A DNA stretch of 64,000 nt from Kaiparowitsia implicata GSE-PSE-MK54-09C (GTDB taxonomy: Bacteria; Cyanobacteriota; Cyanobacteriia; Elainellales; Elainellaceae), in contig JAHHHI010000102.1 of assembly GCA_019359435.1 (NCBI GenBank), forward strand, positions 62,001-126,000. Direction: 5' to 3'. Under the pieces are notes generated by a model. That model worked only from the letters and a program-made list of their open reading frames with translations. It did not search any database and was not told where the DNA came from. Shown here in pieces: positions 34,132-44,167 of this stretch. Made by a program: the position numbers and the translations under genes. The stretch's first letter is position 1. The number at the start of each line of letters is the position of its first letter.

Positions 34132-37100
34132 TCCTCATCTCCTTCCGGCAGCAGCCTTGCGAGCAGATCGGTGAGCCCGCGCAACGGCACCGCCAGCCAT
34201 TGGGGACGGTTGGCTGCCTCATAGCTGATTTCATAGGCGGCCTTCTCCAGCATGAAGAGGTCGAGCAAGCTCTCGCCCGCTTCACCCCCGCCCCCGGAAT
34301 CCGTGCCGGCCGCTTCGCGATAGCTCTCCAGAAGAGCCACCGGCATGACCTGTCCGAAGGCCTTGGCCAGCATGTCGAAGCGCCCGTCCTGGGACGCTGC
34401 GGCGGCTGTTTGCCTGCCAGCGGCGAGCGCATAGTCCAGCGAGCGCAGGATGCCGGCAACGTCGCGCCAGCCGCTGTCCCTGGCCCGCCGTTCCGACAGA
34501 GGCTGCGCGGGCTCGCCCTCGAAGTCGATGATCATGACGTCGCCGCTGGCCACGAGCACCTGGCCGAGGTGGAAGTCACCATGGATGCGGTGGAGGCCGC
34601 TGCCCTTGCCGCCCTCGCAGAGGCGTTCCGCGAGATCGAGCCACGCGTCGCGCCGCGCCACGACGCTTTCAGCCAGGGCTCGTTCCGCATCCGGCAGATC
34701 GTCGAGCGCGCGCTCCAGATGCGTGCAAGCGTTCTCGATCCGCCCGATAATGCGATCGCGCCAGCGTCGCACCTGCTCGTCGCCCGCAGGCACAGGTGCA
34801 AATGCCGCGTCCTCGCTGTCCTGGGCCAGCACGACGTGCATTTCGCCGAGCCGTTGCCCTAAAGTCCGCGCGAATGTCTCGTATGTAGCCAGCAGGTTTT
34901 CGACATCGACGTCCTCGCGCGACATCTCGTCGAGAACGCGGCCGAGATAGGAAGCAGTCCATTCCCAGGCATCGCCCTCGCCGGGAATGAAGGCCTGGAT
35001 CACCGCCATGACCTCTTCGTCGCCTTCGGCCGGAACATGGACGATTTCGCCCAGCAGTGCCGGCGCATTGCGGAAGCCGCGCTGCGTCAGCATGCGCGAC
35101 ATTTCGGCCTCGGGGTGCTGGCCCGGCGCCAGGCGCCTGAACAGCTTGAGCATGACCTTGTGATCGACGATGACCGAGGAGTTGGACTGTTCGGCCGAGA
35201 GCCAGCGCACCGGATCCTCTGGCTTGACTTCGACGTCCTCGAAGGCGGTCGTAGGCCGGAAGGAGACTTCTCCCACCGCGCTTTTGATCGTGGCGCCGGC
35301 CTTCAGCAGCGCCAGCAGCTCATGGACGAAGCCCGGCAGTGCAAAGGCATCTGTTAGGAAGCCGGTGCGCCGGCCACGCCTGACACGGGCGAGGGCGAGC
35401 TGCTGCGGCAACGCCGCGACGACCTCATCATCCCAGCCGATGCCCAGCGGCAGCAGGTAGCGTTCCGTGCCGCCCGCATGGGTCGCTTCCACGGCCATCA
35501 GCGCCGCCTCGCGTTTGCTACCGATCCGTGCGGTGTATGCGATCTGAGCGCTTTCGAGCTTCTGATCCTTGCCGGCAAACCAGCGGCGCTTGGCGAGATA
35601 GGACGGCAGGATTGAGGTCTCGAACTCACGGCGCGATTGGGGCGTAATCATATCGTCGGTGCCGCCCTTGAGGACGAAGGTCGTATAGTCGGGCATGGGC
35701 TCTGGGGTCTGCGCCAGCCAGGAGGGGGCTTGGGCGTCCTCAGCCAGGACGAACCAGTAGAAACCGTAGGGCGGAAGCGTCATTAGATAGGTCAGCTGGC
35801 CGATGGCCGGGAAGACGGATTTGCCGAGCATCTCCACCGGGTGGCGGCCGGCGAATTCGGACAAATCGAGCTCGAAGGCCTGGGCCGAGCGCGAGAGGTT
35901 GGCGACGCAGAGGATGGTCTCGCCTTCGAACTCGCGCAGATAGGCGAAGGCCTTGCGGTTCTTCGGATAGAGGAAGCGCAGGCTGCCCCGTCCGAACGCC
36001 TTGTGCTCCTTGCGCGCCGCCAGAATGCGCCGCGTCCAATTCAGCAGCGAATGCGGATCGCGAGTCTGCGCCTCGACGTTGACGGCATCAAAACCGTAGA
36101 GCGGATCCATGACCGGCGGCAGTACAAGGCTCGCCGGATCGGCCTTAGAGAATCCGCCGTTTCGGTCGGGAGACCATTGCATTGGCGTGCGCACGCCGTC
36201 GCGGTCGCCGAGAAAGATGTTGTCGCCCATGCCGAGCTCGTCGCCGTAATAGATCACGGGCGTGCCGGGCATCGACAACAGCAGGCTGTTCATCAGCTCG
36301 ATGCGTCGGCGGTCGCGCTCCAGCAGGGGTGCCAGCCGGCGCCGGATGCCGAGATTGATGCGGGCGCGCTTGTCGGTGGCATAGAAGTTCCAGAGATAGT
36401 CGCGCTCCTTGTCGGTCACCATTTCGAGGGTCAACTCGTCATGATTGCGCAGGAAGATCGCCCATTGGCAGCCCTCGGGAATGTCTGGCGTCTGCCGCAT
36501 GATGTCGGTGATCGGGAAGCGGTCCTCCTGCGCGATCGCCATGTACATCCGCGGCATCAGCGGAAAGTGGAATGCCATGTGGCATTCATCGCCTTCGCCA
36601 AAATAGGCCTGCGTGTCTTCGGGCCACATATTGGCCTCGGCCAGCAGCATCCGGTCAGGGAAGGAGGCATCGAGCTTAGCTCGGATGCGCTTCAGCACGG
36701 AATGGGTCTCGGGCAGGTTCTCGTTGGAGGTGCCGTCGCGCTCGATCAGATAGGGCACCGCATCGAGCCGCAATCCGTCGACACCGAGCTCCAGCCAGAA
36801 CCGCATCACCCCCAGGATGGCCTTGATTACCGCCGGATTGTCGAAGTTCAGATCGGGCTGATGTGAATAGAAGCGGTGCCAGAAATAGGCTCCCGCCGTG
36901 GCGTCCCAGGTCCAGTTCGAGCGTTCGGTATCGAGAAAGATGATCCGCGTGCCGGAATAGAGCTGGTCGTTGTCCGACCAGACGTAGAAATTGCGCTGGG
37001 GCGAGCCTGGCTTGGCCAGTCTGGCCTTTTGGAACCAGGGGTGCTGGTCCGAGGTGTGGTTGATCACCAGTTCGGTGATGATGCGGATGCCGCGATCATG

Positions 37101-37406
37101 CGCGGCCTTGATGAAGCGCTTGACGTCGGCGGCGGTGCCGTAATCTGGATGGACGCCCTTGTATTCCGAGATGTCATAGCCGTCGTCGAGCCGCGGCGAG
37201 GGATAAAATGGCAAGAGCCAGATGACGTTGACGCCCAGCGACACGATGTAGTCCAGCTTGGCGATCAGCCCGGGAAAATCGCCGATGCCGTCGCCGTTGG
37301 CGTCGAAGAAAGACTTTACATGCAGTTGGTAGATGATTGCATCCCGATACCATTGCGGGTCCCGCGCGTCGGTTTCGGGGGTGACGAGGCCGTCGGTCGC
37401 AATCAT
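34128..37406 (-). CDS. treS: Trehalose synthase / maltokinase fusion
   Basis: 1092 residues from ATG 37406, which overlaps the glgE stop. The N-terminal ~560 residues are TreS (GH13_16): [39 protein letters not shown] (nucleophile), [13 protein letters not shown] and [13 protein letters not shown]. The C-terminal half is maltokinase (Pep2): an N-cap lobe with [14 protein letters not shown] and a kinase lobe with [12 protein letters not shown] and [12 protein letters not shown]. TreS converts trehalose to maltose and the kinase makes maltose-1-phosphate, the GlgE donor. TreS-Pep2 fusion is common. Confidence 0.96.
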   Translation of the reverse strand: MIATDGLVTPETDARDPQWYRDAIIYQLHVKSFFDANGDGIGDFPGLIAKLDYIVSLGVNVIWLLPFYPSPRLDDGYDISEYKGVHPDYGTAADVKRFIKAAHDRGIRIITELVINHTSDQHPWFQKARLAKPGSPQRNFYVWSDNDQLYSGTRIIFLDTERSNWTWDATAGAYFWHRFYSHQPDLNFDNPAVIKAILGVMRFWLELGVDGLRLDAVPYLIERDGTSNENLPETHSVLKRIRAKLDASFPDRMLLAEANMWPEDTQAYFGEGDECHMAFHFPLMPRMYMAIAQEDRFPITDIMRQTPDIPEGCQWAIFLRNHDELTLEMVTDKERDYLWNFYATDKRARINLGIRRRLAPLLERDRRRIELMNSLLLSMPGTPVIYYGDELGMGDNIFLGDRDGVRTPMQWSPDRNGGFSKADPASLVLPPVMDPLYGFDAVNVEAQTRDPHSLLNWTRRILAARKEHKAFGRGSLRFLYPKNRKAFAYLREFEGETILCVANLSRSAQAFELDLSEFAGRHPVEMLGKSVFPAIGQLTYLMTLPPYGFYWFVLAEDAQAPSWLAQTPEPMPDYTTFVLKGGTDDMITPQSRREFETSILPSYLAKRRWFAGKDQKLESAQIAYTARIGSKREAALMAVEATHAGGTERYLLPLGIGWDDEVVAALPQQLALARVRRGRRTGFLTDAFALPGFVHELLALLKAGATIKSAVGEVSFRPTTAFEDVEVKPEDPVRWLSAEQSNSSVIVDHKVMLKLFRRLAPGQHPEAEMSRMLTQRGFRNAPALLGEIVHVPAEGDEEVMAVIQAFIPGEGDAWEWTASYLGRVLDEMSREDVDVENLLATYETFARTLGQRLGEMHVVLAQDSEDAAFAPVPAGDEQVRRWRDRIIGRIENACTHLERALDDLPDAERALAESVVARRDAWLDLAERLCEGGKGSGLHRIHGDFHLGQVLVASGDVMIIDFEGEPAQPLSERRARDSGWRDVAGILRSLDYALAAGRQTAAAASQDGRFDMLAKAFGQVMPVALLESYREAAGTDSGGGGEAGESLLDLFMLEKAAYEISYEAANRPQWLAVPLRGLTDLLARLLPEGDEE

Positions 37407-40400
37407 GGAGGACCTGCAGGGGCGCCGATGCGCCAGATCGAGAAAGTAAGCGTGCGGGGATCGAGATGGATTGTCTGTGACTTGCCGTGCCAGGCGAACC
37501 GGTCGCCGGTCATGAGATCCTCGACAGCCACCGATGCGTCGTCGGGCAGGCCGAATTCCCAGAGCGGTACCTCGATCCCAGCCGCATGGGCCTGGAATGG
37601 ATCGAGATTGACGGCGATGAGGATGATGTCGCCGCCATCCGGAGCTCGCTTGCCGAAATAGAGGATGTTGTCGTCGAAGGCATTGTAGAATGTCAGTCCG
37701 AGATGGCTTTGCAGAGCGCGGTGACTGCGGCGGATCTGATTGAGCTGCGTGATCTCGGCGATGATGTTGCCGGGCGCCTGCCAGTCGCGCGGCTTGATTT
37801 CGTATTTCTCGCTGTTGAGATACTCTTCCTTGCCGGGAACCGCATCGGCCTCGCACAGTTCGAAGCCGGAATAGACGCCCCAGAGCCCCGACAAGGTCGC
37901 GGCCAGCGCCGCGCGGATCAGAAAGCCCGGCCGTCCCGAGTTCTGCAGGAAGACGGGGTTGATGTCGGGGGTGTTGACAAAGAAATGAGGGCGGAAGACA
38001 TCGCGCGCCGGCGCCTCATTCAGTTCGCTGAGATAGGCAGTCAGCTCCGCCTTGGTGTTGCGCCAGGTGAAGTAGGTGTAGGACTGTGAGAAACCGACCT
38101 TGCCGAGCCGGTACATCACCTTGGGCCGGGTGAACGCCTCGGCTAGGAACAGCACGCCGGGATCGCGCGAGCGAATATCGGCGATCATCCATTCCCAGAA
38201 CGGGAAGGGCTTGGTGTGGGGATTGTCGACGCGGAAGATGCGAACGCCCTCGTCGACCCAGCCCTGGACCACATCCCGCAGTGCCAGCCACAGCCCCGGG
38301 ATCGCATCCCCGGCATAGAAATCGACGTTGACGATATCTTGGTATTTCTTGGGCGGGTTCTCCGCGTAACGCATCGACCCGTCGGGGCGCCACTGGAACC
38401 AAACGGGATGCTCCTTGAGCCAGGGATGGTCTGGGGCGCACTGAATCGCGAAGTCGAGCGCGATCTCAAGCCCGTGATCGGCCGCCTCGCGCACCAGCGC
38501 GCGAAAATCCTCGCGGCTGCCGAGTTGGGGGTGGATCGCGTCGTGGCCGCCATCCGCTGAGCCGATGGCGTAGGGGCTACCGGGATCGTCGGGGGCCGGC
38601 GTCAGCGTGTTGTTGCGGCCCTTGCGATTGGTCTTCCCGATCGGGTGGATAGGGGGAAAGTAGAGTACGTCGAAACCCATCGCCTTGACCGCCGGCAACC
38701 GGCCGATGACATCGCGGAAGGTGCCGTGCCGCGCGGGATTGTCGGTGATCGAGCGCGGAAACAGCTCGTACCAGTTGGAAAATGCGGCGGCCTCCCGGTC
38801 GGCCTCGACCGGGTAGATTATATCGGCACCGGTGGCGTGAGGGCGGGGGTCCGCACGCGTCATCGCTACATCCAGCGCGTCAGAGAGGAGGATCGCGGCG
38901 TTCTCGGCCTGTGAGGCGCCGAGCCGGCCAAGATGAGCCTCAATCGTTTCCCGGTCTGGCACGGGAGCCACGGCTGCATATCTCTCAAGGATCAGGCGCC
39001 CCTCGCGGATCTCGAGCGCAATGTCGAGGCCGGCGTCGCGTATCTTGGCGAGGTCGCGGCGGAAGGTGCCGAACTCGCTCCACCAGGCCTCGATCGCGAA
39101 GAGATAGCGGCCGACGCGCAGGAGCGGAAACTCGCCCTTCCAGACATCGTTGGTCCCCGGCGTCATATGCGTCCGCGACCATTCCTCGTCATCCTCGGCG
39201 CGCCAAAGCAGATCGGCCGAAAGAACCTCGTGTCCGTCGCTGAAGATGTCGGCCGTCACCTGCACGCTCTCGCCGGCGGTGCGCTTGGCCGCAAACCGCC
39301 CGGCTTCGACCGTCGGCGACACAGCCTCGATGGCGATGCGGGCGGCCGCCTGTTGGCCCCGGTCCTCTGGTGCTGCCGGTACGGGGCTGAAGACGGGCGC
39401 CATCACCTCCAAGCCGAGAACCATGCCCCAGGCGGGCGGCACCATCACGGGCATCGCCTGGGTCGGCTTCAGCCCCAGCCCGGCGACCGGGTATCGCGCG
39501 TCAAACGTCGCCGCGTTGACTACGTCCTCGTTCAGGAGCGTGAGGCTGGCCAAGCCGCTGGCGCGCCTAAGGGCAATCCCGGTGGCGCCGGCTTGACCTA
39601 GAAAACGCAGGCTTCGGTCGCGACCGGGAGGCAGGGCCGCCGCACCGTCATTGGCGGCTCGCACAGCCTGCCGCAGCCCTGTCACGGCCGCAGCCTGGAC
39701 CGGAAGATCCTCTGGCTCTGCATGAAGGAACGGGGTCTCTAGGCCATGCTCGAACCCCATCGGCATCAACCAGCCATCCGCCAGCAGCGCCGCCGCCATG
39801 ACAGCCGATTGCCGCGCCCGCTCGGGGCTGACCGGCGCAGAGGCCGGCCGACGGGCCGCGAAGGGATCCTCCGGACAACCGATCAGCAACTGGCCCGGCG
39901 CAAGCCCCTGATGATCCTCCAGCAGCGTCGATGCGGTCTTGCCCTCGGCGATTGGAGCGGAAACGACGTCGAAGACATCCGACGCACGCCTCTGGTGGGT
40001 TGTTGCCTCGGGCATCCAGCCGAACGCCAGGAATTCGGGCCGGGTGTCCTTTATGGGCGCCAGCATCTCCCGCCAGACCTTTGTCGATAGCGCAAGAGCC
40101 TCGTGGCAGCGCACGCCGCCGATCCCGCAATCGATCCAGACGCTCAGCTGCCTCTGCCAGAACTCGATCAGACGAGACCGCGCATCGAAATCGTCGAAGT
40201 TGGCATCCACCGAGGGGCGACGCAGGTCGGTGCGAGGGTCGAGGCCTGCTCGATGCGGCTCGCGCCAGCAGCCACGCAGATGCGTTGTCAAGGCACCCTG
40301 CGCTTCGGCGCGTGTCACGGCGAGATCCATCCAGAACGTCAGGCCGGCGAGCCGACAGGCATCGCCTAGAGGTTTCAGGACCGCTACCGTCTCCTTGCCC

Positions 40401-40663
40401 GCTATGTGGGAGACATCAGTCGTTGCGAAGAGATCGCGACCCTCAGAAAACGGCCAGGCCAGAAGAACATGGTCGAAACCGAGGTCACGTGCCGTTTCGA
40501 CATGGTCCGCCCATCCGGGGGGGGCTCCGGCAAGACGCGGATGCAAATAATAAATCCGCGGCAGGCGAGATTTAATCCTGACTTCCGGAAACGAAACTGC
40601 GGCGGAAAGGGGACCTGTTTTTTTCGACACCGCGACTGCACCACCGATCCGACTATTCACCAT
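37403..40663 (-). CDS. glgE: Alpha-1,4-glucan:maltose-1-phosphate maltosyltransferase (long form)
   Basis: About 1086 residues. The C-terminal ~660 are classical GlgE: DUF3416-like domain (IAIEAVSPTVEAGRFAAKR), then FSNWYELFPRS, YFPPIHPIGKTNRKGRNN, IFRVDNPHTKPFPFWEW (nucleophile Asp) and LFLAEAFTRPKVM (acid Glu). The N-terminal ~400 residues form an extra barrel-like domain (YYLHPRLAGAPPGWADHVET) without catalytic residues, seen in long alphaproteobacterial GlgE. An exact EcfG-type promoter ends only 8 bases before ATG 40663, so translation may be leaderless or begin at GTG 40630. Confidence 0.94.
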   Translation of the reverse strand: MVNSRIGGAVAVSKKTGPLSAAVSFPEVRIKSRLPRIYYLHPRLAGAPPGWADHVETARDLGFDHVLLAWPFSEGRDLFATTDVSHIAGKETVAVLKPLGDACRLAGLTFWMDLAVTRAEAQGALTTHLRGCWREPHRAGLDPRTDLRRPSVDANFDDFDARSRLIEFWQRQLSVWIDCGIGGVRCHEALALSTKVWREMLAPIKDTRPEFLAFGWMPEATTHQRRASDVFDVVSAPIAEGKTASTLLEDHQGLAPGQLLIGCPEDPFAARRPASAPVSPERARQSAVMAAALLADGWLMPMGFEHGLETPFLHAEPEDLPVQAAAVTGLRQAVRAANDGAAALPPGRDRSLRFLGQAGATGIALRRASGLASLTLLNEDVVNAATFDARYPVAGLGLKPTQAMPVMVPPAWGMVLGLEVMAPVFSPVPAAPEDRGQQAAARIAIEAVSPTVEAGRFAAKRTAGESVQVTADIFSDGHEVLSADLLWRAEDDEEWSRTHMTPGTNDVWKGEFPLLRVGRYLFAIEAWWSEFGTFRRDLAKIRDAGLDIALEIREGRLILERYAAVAPVPDRETIEAHLGRLGASQAENAAILLSDALDVAMTRADPRPHATGADIIYPVEADREAAAFSNWYELFPRSITDNPARHGTFRDVIGRLPAVKAMGFDVLYFPPIHPIGKTNRKGRNNTLTPAPDDPGSPYAIGSADGGHDAIHPQLGSREDFRALVREAADHGLEIALDFAIQCAPDHPWLKEHPVWFQWRPDGSMRYAENPPKKYQDIVNVDFYAGDAIPGLWLALRDVVQGWVDEGVRIFRVDNPHTKPFPFWEWMIADIRSRDPGVLFLAEAFTRPKVMYRLGKVGFSQSYTYFTWRNTKAELTAYLSELNEAPARDVFRPHFFVNTPDINPVFLQNSGRPGFLIRAALAATLSGLWGVYSGFELCEADAVPGKEEYLNSEKYEIKPRDWQAPGNIIAEITQLNQIRRSHRALQSHLGLTFYNAFDDNILYFGKRAPDGGDIILIAVNLDPFQAHAAGIEVPLWEFGLPDDASVAVEDLMTGDRFAWHGKSQTIHLDPRTLTFSIWRIGAPAGPP

Positions 40664-40670
40664 GATCTGC

Positions 40671-40695
40671 AACGGTTCGATGGCGACAGGGTTCC
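40671..40695 (-). promoter_or_regulatory. EcfG-type general-stress promoter of the glgE-treS-glgB operon
   Basis: Minus-strand GGAAC 40695-40691, 16-base spacer, CGTT 40674-40671: exact consensus. Transcription would start near 40663, at the annotated glgE ATG. It implies stress control of alpha-glucan/trehalose metabolism. Confidence 0.7.
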
Positions 40696-41333
40696 ATGGC
40701 CACGGGTCGCCACGGTGCATTCCGTGCCGGGATCCGGCCTTCCCCGCCTGCAGTGGGCTGGTCAGTAGAGGCCCAGGACATTCGAGCGGCGGCGGGCAAT
40801 GGACGTCGCATCCAGCACTGCGAGGCCGACCCTCCGGAACGAGACGGCTCAGGATATCGTTGACGACAGGTCGCCGGTACGCTCCGCTGCAAGCCCCGCA
40901 TCGCTGTGGCGGGCCCCTCAACGGGATGGCCATGGTCCAGAATGCCGCTGACGCAGTCCAACTGGTCCGGATCGGTCTTCACGGCAACGACGGCGCCGCC
41001 GTTTCGGACAGCCTCCGTGAGATGGGTGTCCCGCGCCGTCTCGGGTCCGGCCTGTGAGTAGGCGCCGAACGCTGACCCTACAAATTCTGCCTTTAAGTCA
41101 CTGACTTCAAAGGCCTGTTTTGTTCGAGGAGGGGATTGCGATCGGCGCCGCAAGGACCCCTCTCCCGAGGGAGATAACCTCATAGATGGAATGGTTTAGA
41201 CAACGTTGAGGCGGGTCACGCTTCGGTGCTGAATCACACCCATAAGGCAGCAGGACGCGCTGCGGCCCAGCGAACAGTCGTTTCGGCTGCTCGTCCAGGG
41301 CGTGAACGACGAAACGAACATCAGGGGGCCGTT
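40696..41333. other. Intergenic stretch with a possible gene fragment
   Basis: About 640 bases between divergent glgE and the 41334 gene. A minus-strand frame around 40930-41100 reads HLTEAVRNGGAVVAVKTDPD and LDCVSGILDHGHPVEGPA, resembling the repeat unit of general-stress proteins with (A)EGVRRGG...VxV motifs; it has no plausible start and degenerates afterwards. Treated as a remnant. No terminator recognised. Confidence 0.4.
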
Positions 41334-41783
41334 ATGAAGACGCACCACGAGCTCGCCCTGACCGAGCGCGAGCACGCCAGCATGATCCAGGTCAGGGACC
41401 TGTTCGCGAGCGGCGCGATCGAGCACAGCCCGACCAATGTCGAGCTACCGAGCGGCAGCGTGTTCTACATGGGCTCCCCCTGCTTTCGCTGTGATCTCGG
41501 GGAACCGTCTTCCGGCGCGCTCATGTGCATCGGCGGCTGGTTCAAGGCCTACGATCTCGGCATCGTCGATGCCGACGACACGTACGAGACCCTGGTCACC
41601 GAGGCCGCTTCCGACGTGATCTGCGACTTCGTCTCCGAGGCGGAAGGCGAGCTGTGCGAGCTCTTCAATCCCGCCATCGGCTGGGCGGCAGTTACGCCGG
41701 CGGTTGCGGCATTGGCGATCGACGGTTTCCTGAAAACGGGCAAGGTCAATTGGCCATCCGTCGTGGGCGCGGGCAGCATCTGA
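41334..41783 (+). CDS. Hypothetical protein of the plasmid-like segment
   Basis: 149 residues from ATG 41334 (GGGGGCC upstream): MKTHHELALTEREHASMIQV, a Cys pair region (GSPCFRCDLG), then an acidic stretch around FVSEAEGELCELFNPAIGWA. Soluble; no family recognised. It begins a run of plus-strand accessory genes with small intergenic gaps. Confidence 0.6.
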   Translation: MKTHHELALTEREHASMIQVRDLFASGAIEHSPTNVELPSGSVFYMGSPCFRCDLGEPSSGALMCIGGWFKAYDLGIVDADDTYETLVTEAASDVICDFVSEAEGELCELFNPAIGWAAVTPAVAALAIDGFLKTGKVNWPSVVGAGSI

Positions 41784-41935
41784 AACCGCAGCCGATTGTG
41801 GCTCAAGCCCGCAAAAACTGGCGGGCTTCTTCATTTTTGCGCGGGCCTGATACACGTCCAGGAGATCACCTTAAATTGGCTCTCCAATGCGGTTATATTC
41901 GGAAGTGAAAAGCCTTGCAGAACGTCGGGAAGAAG

Positions 41936-42568
41936 ATGACCTCAGACGCCATCGACAAAAAACGGCTGGAACGCATCTTCATCGCGATGGACGATGCCGC
42001 AGCGTCCGCAAAGCGCGATCATCAGATTCTGTGCATCTTTGGCGCAGCTGCCATACTTTCTTATGGCTCGAACGAGCGGCAGACTGAGGACATCGATATT
42101 TGGCGACCTGCCAGCAAGCTCAATGACAGAGCATTGCGGCAAATGGCTGAGGCCGCAGGGCTTGATTTCAATCCGACGGAGCTGGAGCCTGATAAGGCAT
42201 ACCTCCAGGTGATCGACGACGGCGTCGTTCAGATGCCTTCGTTTGATGCGCAGAATTACACCTGGTCAAACGGTCAGAAGAGCGAAACGCTCTGGTCTGG
42301 AGATGCACTAACGATCGTTGCTCCTCCGCCTGCCATTGTCGCCGCCGCGAAGATGGTCAGAGCCAATCCTCAGGACATCGAAGACGTCGCGTTTTTGATG
42401 AACGTCAAAAGTATATCAACTGCTGACATTACGATCGCCCTTAGACACTTCCCTCAGGAGGCAAGGCATAAGGCTCTCGAGAACATGATCATGCTGGATC
42501 TTGCCATTCCCAGTCAGCTCGACCGTCCCCTACAAAAGGGGCGTGATGACGGGGGCTATGGGCGATGA
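41936..42568 (+). CDS. DUF6036-like nucleotidyltransferase-fold protein
   Basis: 210 residues from ATG 41936 (GGGAAGAAG upstream). ILCIFGAAAILSYGSNERQT followed by EDIDIWRP matches the GG/AA...S...DxD core of MNT/AbiEii-type nucleotidyltransferase folds, as in DUF6036 proteins. The rest is helical (DALTIVAPPPAIVAAAKMVR). The stop overlaps the next start (ATGA). Such proteins are often toxins or antitoxins of abortive-infection pairs; that role is an inference here. Confidence 0.68.
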   Translation: MTSDAIDKKRLERIFIAMDDAAASAKRDHQILCIFGAAAILSYGSNERQTEDIDIWRPASKLNDRALRQMAEAAGLDFNPTELEPDKAYLQVIDDGVVQMPSFDAQNYTWSNGQKSETLWSGDALTIVAPPPAIVAAAKMVRANPQDIEDVAFLMNVKSISTADITIALRHFPQEARHKALENMIMLDLAIPSQLDRPLQKGRDDGGYGR

Positions 42569-42846
42569 GTGCTCGCGAAATCCATGTCGCTGGAGTCCGA
42601 CTCCTGGTCTCCCTCAAAACTGATCGCCTCGCTATCGCGAAGGCGATCAAGGCCCGCGATGTCGTTGCGCTTCACGGGGCGGCCGAAATCGCATGGTCCC
42701 GACCGGATCCCAGCCTGGCCGCGACCGACCCGGCATTGTTCAAGGCCTTGAGCGATGGCGTGACCGCATTCTTCCTGAAGGGATATGCGATCCTGAATCG
42801 AGACACGCTTGCCGAGCGGGCAAAGCAGGCTCTGGCGAAGAGATAA
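42565..42846 (+). CDS. Small partner protein of the DUF6036-like gene
   Basis: 93 residues, coupled to the upstream gene by ATGA. MSAREIHVAGVRLLVSLKTD, then RLAIAKAIKARDVVALHGAA and a helical C-terminus with two Lys-rich turns. No family recognised. The tight coupling suggests a functional pair; a terminator follows closely. Confidence 0.6.
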   Translation: MSAREIHVAGVRLLVSLKTDRLAIAKAIKARDVVALHGAAEIAWSRPDPSLAATDPALFKALSDGVTAFFLKGYAILNRDTLAERAKQALAKR

Positions 42847-42891
42847 CAGCCAAAGCCAACTCATCAGCATTGTCGCTCCACAGCGAGCCTA

Positions 42892-42922
42892 TCAGCCCTG
42901 TCCATCGTGACGGGGCTTTCTT
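42892..42922 (+). terminator. Rho-independent terminator
   Basis: AGCCCTGTC and GACGGGGCT form the stem around a short CATCGT loop, followed by TTCTTTT. It closes the two-gene unit ending at 42846. Confidence 0.75.
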
Positions 42923-42980
42923 TTGCCTGCCCTGACAATGCCCAGGCCAGCTTCGCTGGGATGCTGGGAGGCGAACGCGG

Positions 42981-43835
42981 ATGAATCGCAGAACATATGA
43001 ATCCACGAGGACCGCGACCATGACCATCACCGAGATCGCCCTCACCTTGCCCTTCGCCTGCGCCGATGGCGACGAGATCATCATGATCGGCGACGTGCAT
43101 GGTTGCGCGGCCCAATTCGACGCGCTGCTCGACCATGCATCCGCGATGCCGCGCGCGCCCGGCCGCCGGCGCAAGCTGATCCTCGGCGGCGACATCATCG
43201 ACCGGGGTCCGGCCTCGCTGCTCGCCATCGACCTCGCGATCGGCGCGAAAGAGCGCGTCGGCGCCGACGAGGCGATCCACCTCATCGGCAACCACGAGCA
43301 GATGCTGAAGATCGCCCTGATCGACGAGGACGATCCGGTCAGCCAGCGTGCGGCCGAGATCTGGCTGCGCAATGGCGGTGGCAAGGTCATCGAAGAGCTG
43401 ATGGAGGCCAACCCGGGCAAGCGCCTCGATGTGCCGGCCGCGCTCGGCCCCGACCGGATGGCCTGGCTCGATGGCCTGGTGCCCTATCACCGCTCCCGCC
43501 GGATCCTCGCGGTGCATGCCGGCCTCAACCCGACAGCGTCGTTCCCGAAGTTCCTTGCCCAGCCCTGGGCCATCAACCTGCGTCATCTCGACGAGGACAA
43601 CCATTGGGCCTGGGTGCGCGAGCCCTTCCTGAGGCACCTGCCCCGCCCCGACTGGGGCCACCACGGGCACTTCGTCCTGCATGGACACACCACGCCCAGC
43701 CATGACCCGACCTCGACGCAGGAGCAGATCGAGCGCTGCCGGCTCAACCTCGACGGTGGCTCCTTTGGGACTGGCGAAGTGCGCATGGTGCGTATCGTCG
43801 GCAATGACGCCGTCCTCGTCACGAAGCGGATCTGA
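42981..43835 (+). CDS. PrpA-like metallophosphatase (protein phosphatase family)
   Basis: 284 residues. Calcineurin-like metal-binding motifs are intact and in order: GDVHG, GGDIIDRG and GNHE, with later HAGLNP and HGHT. This is the layout of bacterial Ser/Thr-type phosphatases such as lambda phosphatase, PrpA and PrpB. ATG 42981 has GGAGG at good distance; ATG 43020 is an alternative just before the domain. Phage- and plasmid-borne versions are common. The gene at 43839 follows after three bases. Confidence 0.85.
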   Translation: MNRRTYESTRTATMTITEIALTLPFACADGDEIIMIGDVHGCAAQFDALLDHASAMPRAPGRRRKLILGGDIIDRGPASLLAIDLAIGAKERVGADEAIHLIGNHEQMLKIALIDEDDPVSQRAAEIWLRNGGGKVIEELMEANPGKRLDVPAALGPDRMAWLDGLVPYHRSRRILAVHAGLNPTASFPKFLAQPWAINLRHLDEDNHWAWVREPFLRHLPRPDWGHHGHFVLHGHTTPSHDPTSTQEQIERCRLNLDGGSFGTGEVRMVRIVGNDAVLVTKRI

Positions 43836-43838
43836 CCG

Positions 43839-44090
43839 ATGGCTTCCAAGGCCTACTTCGCATCCCTCGTCCTGCTCCCGACGATCGTGACGGGGCCGGG
43901 GAACTACGTCACCCGCGCCGGCGAGATCGTCACGATCGAGACCTCAACGAGATGGCGCGACTTCGCCTGCCGCGGGACCTACCCGAACGGCGTTGCCGAC
44001 GGCTGGCATCGGAGCGGCCGCCTCTATGCCGGCATCGAATGTGCCAACGACATCGTCGGCCATGAGGCTGTCGTCGTGACGAAGATCTGA
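43839..44090 (+). CDS. Hypothetical small protein
   Basis: 83 residues starting 3 bases after the phosphatase stop. The sequence is beta-rich and Gly/Thr-rich (IVTGPGNYVTRAGEIVTIET, then WHRSGRLYAGIECANDIVGH). No family recognised. Probably in one transcript with the phosphatase. Confidence 0.6.
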   Translation: MASKAYFASLVLLPTIVTGPGNYVTRAGEIVTIETSTRWRDFACRGTYPNGVADGWHRSGRLYAGIECANDIVGHEAVVVTKI

Positions 44091-44167
44091 CGGCGACACG
44101 ATCAAAATCGGACTCGGACGATCGAGCTTCGATCCGATCAAAATCCCCAGAGAATCCGGAGGCCTTC

